From Magicicada septendecula (Eukaryota; Arthropoda; Insecta; Hemiptera; Cicadidae): 64,000 bases of DNA. The stretch lies in assembly GCA_034769895.1 (NCBI GenBank), contig CM068369.1:151832074-151896073 (forward strand). Direction: 5' to 3'. This document shows, in pieces, positions 36,587 to 48,023 of the stretch. The notes beneath the pieces were generated by a model that worked only from the letters and a program-made list of their open reading frames with translations, searched no databases and was not told where the DNA came from. The stretch's first letter is position 1. Every line of letters starts with the position of its first letter. A program made the position numbers and the translations under genes.

Positions 36587-39500
36587 AGGAACGAAGTCCC
36601 TAGACAATACGCGATTTCTACACTTCAGAAAAACAGCGGGAGCTTGGTAGTTACCGGATTCGTTCAAGAGAGGCCAACCTCGATTACAGTTGACTCAGGC
36701 GCAACAGTTTCTATTGTGCGCCCCGACGTGGTGAAAGATCTCAAGCCAATCTGGTGTTCTTGCAGCTTGCGGACAGTTACTGGACGGCCTGTAAAAGTGT
36801 ATGGAAAAGTGGAGATACACCTACGCCTCGGTCGACTTGAGATTAATCATCAAGTACTTGTTGCAGACATTGTGGATGAAGCAATTCTTGGTGTGGACGT
36901 TATGAACGCATACGGATTTATAGTCGACTTCAAAAACAATATTTTGAGAATTGGAGGCGAAGAGGTAATGCTATCAACAATGACGACAGCAGAAAAATCG
37001 ATGGACGTCATAAACCAAGTGGCCGTAACTGTTCCGCCAAACTCTGAAAAGATCATCATAGTTAGAACCGAAGTAGATACTAGGGGCTACCAGTGCTCTA
37101 TATTCGAACCGCAGGTAGTCAGCACACCGGGCATACTAATTGCCAGTAGTTTAGTAAAACCTGACAAAACCGGAAATTTACCTACTAGAGTGGCAAATAT
37201 TTTGGATCAAGCTATCACTTTACAAAGCAATACGCTCCTTGGCAAAATGACTCCTGTGGCCTGGGTAGCCGGAATAACGCAACGAAGATCCAGTGCTTCG
37301 GATACTTCCAAATTATCAGAGAAACTGCAAGAATTATTGAACAGATCTTCTAACGACCTCTCAAGTGGTGAGATAAAAGAACTCAGACAGTTTTTACACG
37401 AATTCAAAGATTGTTTTGCAGTTCGGGGACAGTCACTGGGAAGAACCTCTCTTGTGCAACATCGCATCAATACCGGGGACACAACACAGACACGCCAACC
37501 TCCTCGAAGGCCTCCATTATCTAAACAAGAGGAAATGTCTCGGTTAGTACAGGACATGTTGACAGAGGGAGTAATCGGACCTTCGTCAAGTGCTTGGTCT
37601 TCTCCTGTAGTGCTGGTAGCGAAAAAGGATGGTGGATTGCGTTTCTGCGTAGATTACCGGAGGTTAAATGACGTTACAAAGAAAGACTGCTATCCATTAC
37701 CTCGTGTTGACAATACACTCGACACGTTGTCCGGAGCACAGTGGTTTTCCACATTGGACCTGAAGAGTGGATATTGGCAAGTGGGTCTTCATCAAGAAGA
37801 CAAGGAAAAGACCGCTTTCTCGACCCCAAGTGGCTTATTCCAATTTAACGTCATCCCATTTGGACTCTGTAATGCACCAACAACATTTGAGAGATTGATG
37901 GACCTGGTACTCCGAGGCCTGACGTGGAAAACTTGCCTTTGTTTACTTAGACGATGTCATAGTGATCGGAAAGATTTTCGAAGACAATTTGGAAAACCTT
38001 AAGAAAGTTCTAACTCGAATTGACGGTGCACAACTGAAGCTGAGCCCGAATAAGTGTTCTCTATTCCAGAAGGAAGTACAGTATCTGGGCCATCTGGTTT
38101 CAGCATCGGGTGTTAGATCCTAATAAATTAAGACACCGTAAGAGACTGGCCAGTTCCGAAGAGAGAACATGAAGTTCTGAGTTTCCTGGGGTTATGCTCA
38201 TATTACAGACGTTTTGTGAAATGCTTCGCTACTATTGCTAAACCACTGCATGAGCTAACGGAAAATAAACGAAACTACCAGTGGTCGAGAGAGTGTGACC
38301 AAGCATTTAGGACTTTGAAGATTGCATTATGTTCACAGCCGATTCTCGCTTTCCCAGCTTCCGAAGGAAATTACATCGTAGACACAGACGCAAGCAATAC
38401 TGGTCTAGGAGCATTTTTGTCTCAAGTGCAGAACGGTGAAGAACGAGTAATAGTGTTTTACAGCAAGACACTTTTTAAACCGGAGATAAATTATTGCGTC
38501 AAAAGGAGAGAGTTGCTGGCAATCGTCCGAGCGTTGGAGCACTTCCATAAATACCTCTGTGGAAGAGAGTTTTCACTACGTACCGAGCATGCCGTGCTTG
38601 CATGGCTCTTAAGCTTTAAAAATCCGGAAGGACAGTTAACAAGGTGGCTTGAACGTCTGCAAGAGTACAACTTCAAGGTACATCAACGAGGGCGCCTTCA
38701 TGGTAATGCAGATGGCTTATCACGAAGACCGTGCCCGGAAGACTGCCCACATTGCCACAGAAAGGAAGAACAAAACTCAAGCGAACATGTTCAAGCCATC
38801 ACTGTAGATTTCCTGGGTGACGGCTGGACAACACAAGACTGTCGACAAGAACAGATGACTGATGAAGACATTGGACCGATCTTGACAGCAAAAGAGGAAG
38901 GTCGCCGCCCGGATTGGCCAGATATCTGCCATGTTTCTGAAGTGCTGAAGGGCTCCTGGGCACAATGGGAATCTCTCACCTTAGAAAACGGATTGCTGAA
39001 AAGGGCTTGGGAAAGTGCAGATGGACGAGACGTGGTCATGCAGTTGATAGTTCCCCGAAGTAAAGTGCAGTCTGTTTTGAAGGAGATGCATGATGGAACA
39101 TCTGGAGGCCATCTTGGCGTTAACAAAACCCTTGACAAAATACGGAAACGAGTCTATTGGCTTCATCTTCGCCACGACATAGAGGAATGGGTTCGGACGT
39201 GTGAAATATGTGCTGCAAGCAAGGGCCCACAAACCAGAAGCAGGGGAAAATGAGACAATATAACGTTGGACTGCCTTTCGAGAGAATTGCCATAGACATT
39301 GCTGGATCATTCCCAGTTACTGACGATGGAAACCGGTACATCATGGTTGTAGGTGACTACTTTACTAAGTGGGTGGAAGCCTACGCAATTCCAAATCAGG
39401 AAGTTACCACTTTGGCAAAGCAGTTAGTTCACAACTTCTATTGCCGTTATGGAGCCCCTATGGAAATCCATACGGAACAAGGGAGAAATTTCGAATCAGG

Positions 39501-40149
39501 AGTGCTTAAAGAATTATGCCGCCTACTCGGAATCCGAAAGACCATGACAACGCCACTCATCCTCAGTCGGACGGGATGGTTGAGAGATTCAATAGGACAC
39601 TTGAGCAGCATCTTTCGAAGGTTGTTGACGAGAACCTAACAGACTGGGACCAACGTATACTACTATTCCTCATGGCGTATAGATCATCAGTACACGACAC
39701 AACCGGCATGACTACAGCAAAATTGCTGTTTGGGAATGGAGATTCGTCTTCCTGGGGACTTAATGTTTGGACCACCTCAGACTCAGTCCCAAGAGCCAAA
39801 GAACTATTCCTCGCAATTAGAAAACCAACTGGGAGAAATGAATTGTTTGATAAGAGGACGGCTGAAGATTGCCAGTAATAAAATGAAAACTCGGTATGAC
39901 ATTCGCAGCAACAGTGTGGGTTTCCAAGAAGGAGATCAGGTCTGCTTGTTCAACCCAAAGCGCCGTTGTGGTCGCTCACCTAAGCTGCAGTCTAACTGGG
40001 AAGGACCCTACACTGTGAAAAAAAGAATCAACGATGTTATTTATTGGATTCAACAGGAATGGCAGCGAAAGTTCAAGGTCGCCCACCTAGATCGCCTGGC
40101 TAAGTACTACTTCAGAGACGGTTTGCCAGTTCGGGAAGAACAGGCTTAA
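36587..40149 (+). pseudogene. pol of Gypsy element: PR-RT-RNaseH-IN, frameshifted
   Basis: The frame opens at 36587. Aspartic protease: TVDSGATVSIV near 36690. RT: KKDGGLRFCVDYRRLND, FSTLDLKSGYWQV, FGLCNAPTTFERLM and YLDD at 37944-37955. RNase H: FIVDTDAS-like YIVDTDASNTGLGAFLSQ near 38390. Integrase: a zinc-binding N-terminus around 39100-39230 (HLGVNKTLDKI, CEIC), core starting IAIDIAGSFP, then HTEQGRNFES and DGMVERFNRT, and a GPY/F module WEGPYTV near 40000. Frameshifts fall near 37940, 38118, 38138, 39240, 39556 and 39735. The second catalytic Asp of integrase is Glu (GAA 39475-39477). No chromodomain was seen. The stop is TAA 40147-40149. Confidence 0.95.
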
Positions 40150-40160
40150 GGAGGGGGCAG
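40148..40160 (+). promoter_or_regulatory. Polypurine tract of Gypsy element
   Basis: AAGGAGGGGGCAG abuts the 3' LTR and overlaps the pol stop codon. It is the plus-strand primer site. Confidence 0.9.
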
Positions 40161-40702
40161 TGTTACGACATCACAGAACAATCTACATGTTTGTCGAATG
40201 TGCCAGAAGGGTCTCGATGTAACGCGTGTGGCGTACGTGCTTGTCGACGCATTTTCGAGAGGTTTCTCGAAGGCGCCAGCCGCGCGGATTGTGTCAAGAC
40301 CGCAGTTAATTACGTAGTTCACACGACCGCTAAGACGCAATTAGGAACATTCTGGTCTGTGAGCGCAGGTATAAATACATGGCGGCAGCGGCCTTAAGTT
40401 TCAGTATTATTACGATTGACCGTGCGGTTCGAGAGTTATAGTAGCGATATTACTGTGCGCGTTCAAGTCGTTAATAGTTAAGAGTGGTGTTTTATAATCG
40501 GACGGTATAATTGAAATACAATTGTGTTTAATTTTAGTGGACATTTTATTGCGTGTGAACAATTTTCATTTGATTTGTTGTAAAAGACAGTGTTGTTAAT
40601 TACGAACTGTTTAACTGTTTAAAGGTGTGATTAGTGACTTAATTAGCGTCTTGTAATTTGTTTTCCACTGTACCTACGACGATCGAGTAGACAGTCGTAA
40701 CA
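40161..40702 (+). repeat. 3' LTR of Gypsy element
   Basis: 542 bp with the same termini as the 5' LTR, a TATAAATA box near 40370 and perfect terminal inverted repeats, followed by ATAT. Confidence 0.95.
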
Positions 40703-40706
40703 ATAT

Positions 40707-41532
40707 ACATGATTATAAATTATAAATATTTTGCTTTAACGCTGTCTCAGAGTACAATCAAACAAAGTACATTTGGTACAGAGCTACTTAATATTAACAA
40801 ACAACCTTTAACAAAAAGAACGTGATGTGGGAATTATACCGTTTAGTAACAAAAATATACGCAAAATATAATTTCCAGATGTACATTTTTATAGTTTCAG
40901 AAATCCAAAGTAAAGTCTTCTACTATTCAATTTATTTATTAATATTTAAATTTTATTTTATAGTTTTCCTTTTAAGGGTGCAAATATGAAAATCGTAAAA
41001 AATTGCACTCGTTACTGTTGATTATAGCGCTAATTTTTAATGCAACCACATTATAAGTGGTATACCATTTGGTATTATGAAATGTTTCTGATGTATAAAA
41101 ATTGTATTTACATTCCTAGGGTAAAAGCAAAGTACCGCTTGATAACACTATAACAAGACAAACAGTATAACAGAGAGAGGAGATCATGTATACACGAAGA
41201 ATGAAGCCATGCGATTAATTGAGTGCTTGAGGAACTGAAAGAAGATTTATTCCAATAAATGAAACGACGTGTCTTCCGAATCCTGAAAAGGAAGCGACGG
41301 CTTCGAAACCTCCCGTTATGAGCAAATTAATAATATTTCAGAAGAGACATTAACATTCACCTTGGACTCAACTCTTCGCCCCCACTCACTTCTTCTTCCT
41401 GCCAGACATCTCCCATTCCCGATTCGCATCCTTCTCAAATCCGTTTCACATCTAGCGGTTATCGGCTTTTAAGTCTTCCTAATCGAATAATTTAAGTCAC
41501 TCCTTCCACTTCACTACACAAGATTCTCGTTG
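40707..41532. other. Non-coding DNA between Gypsy and Copia insertions
   Basis: AT-rich at first, then a less AT-rich stretch (41200-41530) that continues beyond the Copia element at 46391-46500. The joined flanks look like an older repeat with no clear coding similarity. Confidence 0.45.
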
Positions 41533-41537
41533 GTTGC

Positions 41538-41912
41538 TGTTAAGGTATGGGTAAAAATAATGAATAATTTAAGTACAGGAGCAAACACACGCTTTATTGA
41601 AGCAACAGTTTAGTAGCAAGTATACATAAAACGGACACACGAAATACACATTACAAGAGCACATTTAAAAACTGAACTGTACTTGTCGAGGGCATCTCTA
41701 TTTATATAGAAAAACAGCTTCCAGATCTTTCCTTTTATTTAAAACTTCGAGAACATTACTTTTCTAGACTCTCACAGTAAACGCGCATGTGTGCGGGTTG
41801 AGCCCCGCCCAGGCAGCTCGACCTCCCACCGCACAATACAAACTTTCATTTCTACAATGATAGGTACACTTACTTAAAAATGAATATAGAGTTTTCCAGT
41901 ATATTCTCAACA
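41538..41912 (-). repeat. 3' LTR of Copia element
   Basis: In element sense it starts TGTTGAGAATA and ends CCTTAACA. It matches the other LTR at about 98%. Confidence 0.96.
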
Positions 41913-41924
41913 CCCTCCCTAAAA
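41913..41924 (-). promoter_or_regulatory. Polypurine tract of Copia element
   Basis: On the minus strand, TAGGGAGGG lies immediately upstream of the 3' LTR. Confidence 0.8.
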
Positions 41925-41958
41925 CTCTACATTCTCACAATCACATTAACTTAAAAAA

Positions 41959-42896
41959 TTAATTTTTACTCTTAAGTCCAAGTTTATATCTTAAATAAAC
42001 AAATTTTGTTTTTGACAAAGCTTCCGTAAGTATATCAGCGACTTGTTCATCACTTTTAACATAATGTACATCAATTTCTCCATTTTGAAAACAATCACGT
42101 ACATAATTATATTTCACATCAATATGTTTTGTCCTTTGATGGAATTCAGGATTACTTATAAGTTTTAATGCACTCATATTATCTATATATAAATCATATT
42201 TATCAGTCTTACAATCGCATTCATTAAATAGCTTCTTTAACCACATTATTTCAGTTGTTGCTAATGCTGCACTTACAAATTCTGACTCGGTTGTTGATAA
42301 AGATACAGATTGTTGCTTCTTACTTCGCCAAATAATTGCAGCATTTGCATACATACAAGCTACGCCAGAAGTTGATTTACGTGTAACTGTATCGCTAGCA
42401 TAATCAGCATCACTATAAGTTTTAAAGTTGCCATCCTTATAATATAGTAATCCAAAATCAATCGTACCTTTTAGATAACGTAAACTTCGTTTAACAATTG
42501 ACCAATGAGCTACACTTGGTTTGTCTAAAACTCTAGATACAACATTTACAGCAAAACTTATGTCCGGACGACTTACAATTTGCAAAAACAACAAATTGCC
42601 GACAGCTTCACGATAAGGTACATTACTTACAATAGTTTTTGATAAATATTCATCATGATTACAATCAATTGGCGTGGATACAATATTAGCTTCTGACATA
42701 TTAAACTTTTCTAAGATTTTGTTAATATAAGTACTTTGGGTCTCATGGGTCTCATCATTCAATCTACAAATTTCCATTCCAAGATAATTAGTAACTTCTT
42801 TAGTACTAATCGCAATTTTAAATTTTTTACTCAAATCATTCAATTTATCAATCAAACTTTCATTTGAAGCTGCAATAAGTCCATCATCAACATAAA
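41959..42896 (-). pseudogene. Copia RT C-terminal half and RNase H
   Basis: The RT active site YVDD is encoded at 42883-42894 (LAIYVDDGLIAASNESLID). It is followed by NYLGMEI, RPDISFAVNVVSRVL and WSIVKRSLRYLKGTIDFGL. RNase H follows, with YSDADYASDTVTRKSTSG, WRSKKQQSVSLSTTESEF, LYIDNMSALKL and RTKHIDVKYNYVRD, and the frame ends at 41959. All expected RNase H acidic residues appear present (the D of SDADYA, the E of TTESEF, the D of IDNMSA). A stop just upstream near 42920 and the frameshift near 43040 separate it from the N-terminal RT. Confidence 0.95.
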
Positions 42897-43733
42897 TTGC
42901 TAACGAGATCTTATTATTATTTTAGTTATATATGTATAAACATGGGTCACCCGTACTTTGACAAAAATCTAAATTTACAAGGAAATTAGTGAAGTGCTCA
43001 GTCCAGCATCTTGGTGCTTGTTTTAAGCCGTATAAAATTTCATTAATTTACATACGCGTGAGCTTCCATCATCAAAACCTTCAGGTTGTTTCATATATAT
43101 ATCTTCCTTTAAGTCACCGTATAAAAAAGCCGTTTTTATATCAAATTTACCGATATGTAAATTTTCACGAGCAGAAATACTAAGTATCAAAGCGAACAAC
43201 CGGACTAAAAGTTTCATATAATCTATATCTTTCTGTTGCGAATAACCTTTAATAACCAACCGCGCTTTATAACGTTCTGTACCATCTGGATTGAACTTCT
43301 TCACAAAAACCCTAAGATTGTTAATCACCTTTTTATCTTTTGGCTTTTCCACTAATACCCATGTCTTATTTTCATACAAAGAGTTCATTTCGTCCTGCAT
43401 TGCAGCTTGCCAACTATCTTTTTCTTTACTTGTAATTGCTTTGTTATAATTAAATGGTAACTTTTCAGCAATAAACGTGATCGGACATCCATTATATTCT
43501 GTAGGTTTTAATTTTGTTCTATCGCGCAATTGTCGTCCAGTTTGATTGTTATCGCTATTTGAAGATTGTAAGGGTTCTCTTTCTTCAAACTCATTTAATT
43601 CATTTTTAAGTAAAAGTTCATTATTTTTAGGAGTTATAATTTCATTTTCTTCAGTTTCTTTATTATTATTGTTTAAAGAATTCAAAATAATTGAATCAGC
43701 CAATACTCTTTCAGGTTTAAAAAGTACATCTCA
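42897..43733 (-). pseudogene. Copia integrase-RT linker and N-terminal RT
   Basis: An in-frame TGA (about 43731-43733) separates this from integrase. The open part reads a charged linker, then KDSWQAAMQDEMNSLYENKT and WVLVEKPKDKKVINNLRVF, KARLVIKGYSQQKDIDY, and FDIKTAFLYGDLKEDIYMKQ, which carries the first RT catalytic Asp. The frame is lost near 43040 just after VCKL. Downstream the sense continues as YGLKQAPRCW in another frame. Confidence 0.94.
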
Positions 43734-44397
43734 ACTTATAATGACATCTCGCACTTCCGGAACATATACACGATAACCTTTACAATCCTCATGATATCCG
43801 ACCAGATAACCCCTCATCGATTTTTTATCAAGTTTCTTACGCTTTTCTTTTGATATATGTACATAACACATGGTTCCAAATATTTTAAATCTATCAACAG
43901 TAGCTATTTTTTCATTCCATAACTCATAAGGAGTTTTATTATTTTGTTTTGTTGGGCCTGTTCTATTAATTACATGTACAGCAGTATTCATTGCTTCTGC
44001 CCATAAGAATAGAGGTAAGTTTGAATTTGAATATAACATTGATCGAGCAGCCTCTACAATGATTCGGTTATCGCGTTCTGCAATTGAATTTTGTTCGGGC
44101 GTATATGGAACATTAATCGAATATTTTATACCTTCACTATTTAAAAAAGAGATCACAGCTTTATTATCGTATTCTTTACCACCATCAAAATGAATTTCTT
44201 TAATATTTGTTGCAAATTGATTCTCAACCCCGATACAAAATGATTTTAGTTTTTCTATTACTTCAGATTTTTCTCGAATAAAATGAATTTCTCTATAACT
44301 TGAAAAATCGTCTTTAAAAGAAACGAAATATAACTTTCTACCGAGAGACTCTACTTCCATAGGACCACAAACGTCAGTATAAATTATTTCGCGAGTT
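43734..44397 (-). pseudogene. Copia integrase core
   Basis: Minus-strand reading gives TDVCGPMEVESLGRKLY, then FVSFKDDFSSYREIHFI, HFDGGKEYDN and TPEQNSIAERDNRIIVEAAR, followed by LWAEAMNTAVHVINR and KIFGTMCYVHI. The D, D and E of the DDE triad are visible at TDVCG, HFDGG and AERDN. A frameshift near 44410 cuts it from the protease/pre-integrase segment, and the first Asp lies just beyond the 209-residue open frame. Confidence 0.94.
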
Positions 44398-45462
44398 TTA
44401 GTGGCACGATCGATCTAATTTGTGAAAAGGCAATCTATGATTTTTGCCATAAGCGCAACCTTCACAAAAGAAATTTTCATCCGTAAATTTTATATTTAGA
44501 TTTTTCAAAAAATTCTTCACATGTTTTACATTTTGATGGCAAAGTCTTTCGTGCCATAATTGTAAAACATTACCGTTGGCGTTGGCAATGCTCGATCTAC
44601 TCTGTTGTTCTACCACGTTACATTCTTTTGGAATTAAAGTTTGAATGTCTAATTTTAGCAAACTACCAGGCTCATATTCGGAACCAGTTACAAGAATTTC
44701 ATTACCATACTTTAAAGTACATCTCGTAGCATTATGTGTTATTTCATAATCTATACCCCATTTACCAGCATATTTAACAGAAAACAGATTATACATTGAA
44801 TCAGGAACATATAATACATTATAGATAGTACCTTCTACTCGTTCACTAATTTTATAAGTTTCAAAGTCAATATTACCTTTACCATATGCAGACATTGTCA
44901 TACCGTTGCCCATTCTTACACTGACTGGTGTTGTATATTCTTCGAACGTTGAAAACCATTCTCGATGCTTCGACATATGATCCGTCGCACCCGAATCCAC
45001 AATCCAGAGATCATCCCGATTGCCACAGTTGCCTTTGTCACCTATTAGTGCTATCCTCGATGTTGATTTCTTCTGTCCAGAAGACGAGTTACTTCTTTCT
45101 TGATTATTCGACCATCTTCGCTGTCCATTATTCTTATTCATGAAGCAATTGTTACTTTTATGGCCTTTTCTTTTGCACGTATAACACCTGAAGCAGTCCC
45201 TTTTTAAATGACCTTGTCTTCCACAATTATAACACTGCTCTTGTTTCAAATCATTCTTCTCATATTTATAAGAGTCATTCTTCTGTTCCTTATGATCGAT
45301 TTTCAGATTAGCTAGCAACGCTGTCGTCTCTTCGTGTACTTCCTTTTGCTCTTGTAATCTAAATTCTTCTGCCATCAAGCGCTCAGTCAAATTTTCGAGA
45401 TTCTTCTTATCGTCAGATACCGAATCCCAAGCACTGTGAAAATGATTAAACTTTTGTGGCAA
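44398..45462 (-). pseudogene. Copia gag C-terminus, zinc knuckles, protease, GAG-pre-integrase
   Basis: A 354-residue open frame. It begins in the gag capsid (FNHFHSAWDSVSDDKKN) and has two zinc knuckles, CYNCGRQGHLKRDC and CYTCKRKGHKSNNC. The protease motif LWIVDSGATDHMSKH follows, then a pre-integrase zinc module HERLCHQNVKHV and CEGCAYGKNHRLPF. Two knuckles in tandem occur in several arthropod Copia gags. Confidence 0.95.
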
Positions 45463-45467
45463 AGATG

Positions 45468-45932
45468 TTAAACACGAGTCATCACCATAGTCTTTTCAAT
45501 TTTTCCCCCGAGATTTTTCATTTTTCTAGCCAACTGTTCTATTTTTGAAATATTATACGTAACACTTTCACTCTCTGTCCACTTAAACTCAAAAAATTGT
45601 TTTTGAATCATCGACAGATTTTCATCAGATTTTAAATCATATGCTGTATTCAATTTGTCCCACATCTCCTTGGCAGTAGAACAACCCATTATAAGTTCGA
45701 GAGGCTTTCTCTCCACTGTTGTAACAATTAACTTTCTGGCAATTTTGTCTGCCTTCTTGAACTTTTCCAACAACGCGTCACGATCTTCTGCACCTGCAGC
45801 TGGCTCGGCTAATCTTCCTTCGCAAACATCCAGCACATCATCATCCTCTTCCATCAATGTGCGTACTACGAAGCGCCATTGATGCCAATTATCTTCGTCT
45901 CGAAGTTTTTCAATTTTTATATTCGGTTCCAT
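45468..45932 (-). pseudogene. Copia gag N-terminus
   Basis: ATG at 45932-45930 opens MEPNIKIEKLRDEDNWHQW, a standard Copia gag start, followed by AKEMWDKLNTAYDLKSDENL (UBN2-type gag). A single-base frameshift near 45468 separates it from the next segment. Confidence 0.94.
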
Positions 45933-45992
45933 TTTTGCACAAATATTTTATACTTGCACTCCAATTACACACTGCACTCCGATTTTAAAATG

Positions 45993-46009
45993 CAACTGGG
46001 CCCATAACC
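45993..46009 (-). promoter_or_regulatory. Copia primer binding site, initiator tRNA-Met internal half
   Basis: Directly inside the 5' LTR the minus strand reads GGTTATGGGCCCAGTTG. It is complementary to the anticodon-arm region of initiator tRNA-Met (CTGGGCCCATAACC), not to a tRNA 3' CCA end. Drosophila copia uses the same half-tRNA primer. Confidence 0.88.
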
Positions 46010-46385
46010 TGTTAAGGTATGGGTAAAAATAATGAATAATTTAAGTACAGGAGCAAACACACGCTTTATTGAAGGAACAGTTTAGTAGCACGTATACATA
46101 AAACGGACACACGAAATACACATTACAAGAACACATTTAAAAACTGAACTGTACTTGTCGAGGGCATCTCTATTTATATAGAAAAACAGCTTCCAGATCT
46201 TTCCTTTTATTTAAAACTTCGAGAACATTACTTTTCTAGACTCTCACAGTAAACGCGCATGTGTGCGGGTTGAGGCCCCGCCCAGGCAGCTCGACCTCCC
46301 ACCGCACAATACAAACTTTCACTTCTACAATGACAGGTACACTTACTTAAAAATGAATGTAGAGTTTTCCAGTATATTCTCAACA
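46010..46385 (-). repeat. 5' LTR of Copia element
   Basis: 376 bp, TGTTGAG to CTTAACA in element sense, followed on the inside by the primer site and on the outside by GTTGC. Confidence 0.96.
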
Positions 46386-46390
46386 GTTGC

Positions 46391-46979
46391 ATGACTCGAT
46401 TCGTTAACCCCGCATACCCTAACAATGCAATCCTTCTCGACATAATATAAAACGCACAATATCTCCTTCTTCGAGTGTAGGACCTATCTCGCATATTATA
46501 ATTTGAATAATGCCATAAAACCTGTTGGTTATCTACAGGTTCTATTTGTTAAGAGAGTTTAAAAGATTAAACTTGAATTATGTCTTTGAGTCACTTAAAT
46601 TCTATTAAGTATTATAAAACTATATTTATATGTTACATTTTGCCAGTCTCCAGATCGCTATTATGATTACTTAAGAATTTAGTTATATAACCTGAAGATG
46701 GGGATTTAGTCCCTGAAACATGTTGTATGTAAAAAACTGAGATCGCGTAGTGGATTATACAAGGTAAAAAAATTCTTAAGTTAATTTATATGTTTTTTTA
46801 TTATTATTGTTCATTTACTCTGTCGGATTTACGAAAAAATCAAAATGGTTTCGTTGTCAAAATCAAAGTCGCGTTGTCGTTTAGTCGCCAGAAGATCACT
46901 GAAGACGACTTCCGAAGCTGCAGTGGAAACGTTTGTGAAAGTTTTAATGTCATAATGGACGTAAAAAGTCCATCCCTCT
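46391..46979. other. Non-coding DNA
   Basis: The first 110 bp continue the less AT-rich sequence interrupted by the Copia insertion. Near 46690 a phrase CCTGAAGATGGGGATTTAG resembles the 3' flanks of some retroelements, but nothing more can be supported. Confidence 0.4.
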
Positions 46980-47530
46980 TAACTTTTAAATATTCTGCAC
47001 ATAATCAGTAGTTTTCCTAAAACTAAGGCAGTCAGCAGTTCACCGGTTTACTTGACTGACACCGCCAGACCTTACAAAACTTCAACTGACAGATACAAAA
47101 CACACCAGCGAGTGTAGGGAAGTACTAAAAGAAGAACACAGCCTTCATCCTGTACGCGTACGTATACACGTGTTCGGGTTAACTGTAGACAAATGTTTCT
47201 GTATGTATGAAACTATACAAAGGAATTATGCATTACTTCGAGGATAGTATAAGGAAGCAGCCGCGTCATTGAGGACACAGAGCAAATACGCACATCCGTT
47301 TCATTACATACATTTCCACATCTCTACGCCAACCCAAAACTATTACTATAACATGCAGCACACCGCTGACCTAGTTTTTCTGTCGCACTTATACAGGAAA
47401 TAAAATCTTGAGTACGAATTTATGAAACGCTTTTGCTTAAATTAATTTAATGAAGCACACACACAAGTATTGTGCTTGCTTGTTTAATCAGAAGTTATGA
47501 GTTTTGTAAGCGGTTTTAAAAGGTATCTCA
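46980..47530 (+). repeat. Dispersed repeat, copy 2 (unclassified)
   Basis: Partner of 24890-25410, with the same landmarks in the same order. Its upstream edge (46960-47060) also resembles 4490-4610. Confidence 0.7.
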
Positions 47531-48023
47531 GTATTCCAGAGTAGTAGTTATTTAGACTTGCTTTGTAGCCCTGTGTGTCGCACTGAGTTTATATTTGCCG
47601 AGTTGAAGTAATACAGACTATACACACATACACGTTTACAATCTCTGCCTGCCTGTCTGTCTCTCTCACTTTCTCTGTAAAACAAATATAAATGTTTGCG
47701 TGTGTGCGTGTTTTTAAATGTATACATATTTTAACACACGTACACAACTAATATTCATATAAATAATTTTTTGTTTCCTTTTTTTAAATATTAAAAATTT
47801 CTTTATAAGGAGCAATACGTAAATATGAAGTATAAGTATAATAAATATGAAGGGAGAGACCGTTCAATGATGGCATTCTCTTAGTTAATAGTGCTTAGTA
47901 TTGGTGTATGAAAAAAATAACATTAGGTAACCAGGCTCTAAAGGCTACTGTTCTTCAGTGTTCTTGACGTTATAGGTAGATCGTGTAGACTGCTTGGCTG
48001 TGTCGTTTCGGTGTAAGCGAAGC
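47531..48023. other. Non-coding DNA
   Basis: Includes a short degenerate CTGCCTGTCTGT/CT stretch near 47645. No gene recognised. Confidence 0.5.

Larger units (their letters stand above)
34588..40702 (+). mobile_element. Full-length Ty3/Gypsy LTR retrotransposon (inactive)
   Basis: Direct LTRs at 34588-35145 and 40161-40702 bear perfect 9-bp terminal inverted repeats (TGTTACGAC/GTCGTAACA). The target duplication ATAT lies at 34584-34587 and 40703-40706. Between them come a primer binding site, gag, a pol in the order protease, RT, RNase H, integrase, and a polypurine tract. Integrase after RNase H is the Ty3/Gypsy order. No envelope gene is present. The LTRs agree at roughly 93% by eye, and both gag and pol carry several frameshifts, so it is not autonomous. 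Confidence 0.97.
41538..46385 (-). mobile_element. Ty1/Copia LTR retrotransposon (young, inactive)
   Basis: LTRs of 375-376 bp at 41538-41912 and 46010-46385 differ at about six bases and one indel. The 5-bp duplication GTTGC lies at 41533-41537 and 46386-46390. On the minus strand the order is primer site, gag, protease, integrase, RT, RNase H, polypurine tract. Integrase before RT is diagnostic of Ty1/Copia. Despite near-identical LTRs the coding region has several frameshifts and a nonsense codon. A poly-frame ORF cannot be assembled, so this copy is not autonomous. Confidence 0.97.

Noticed and set aside
36850..37557. Minus-strand ORFs of 69-116 residues inside the Gypsy pol
   Set aside because: Antisense shadows of the pol frame.
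34588..40702. An envelope gene that would make the Gypsy element an errantivirus
   Set aside because: Pol ends at 40149, directly at the polypurine tract and 3' LTR, leaving no room for a third ORF.
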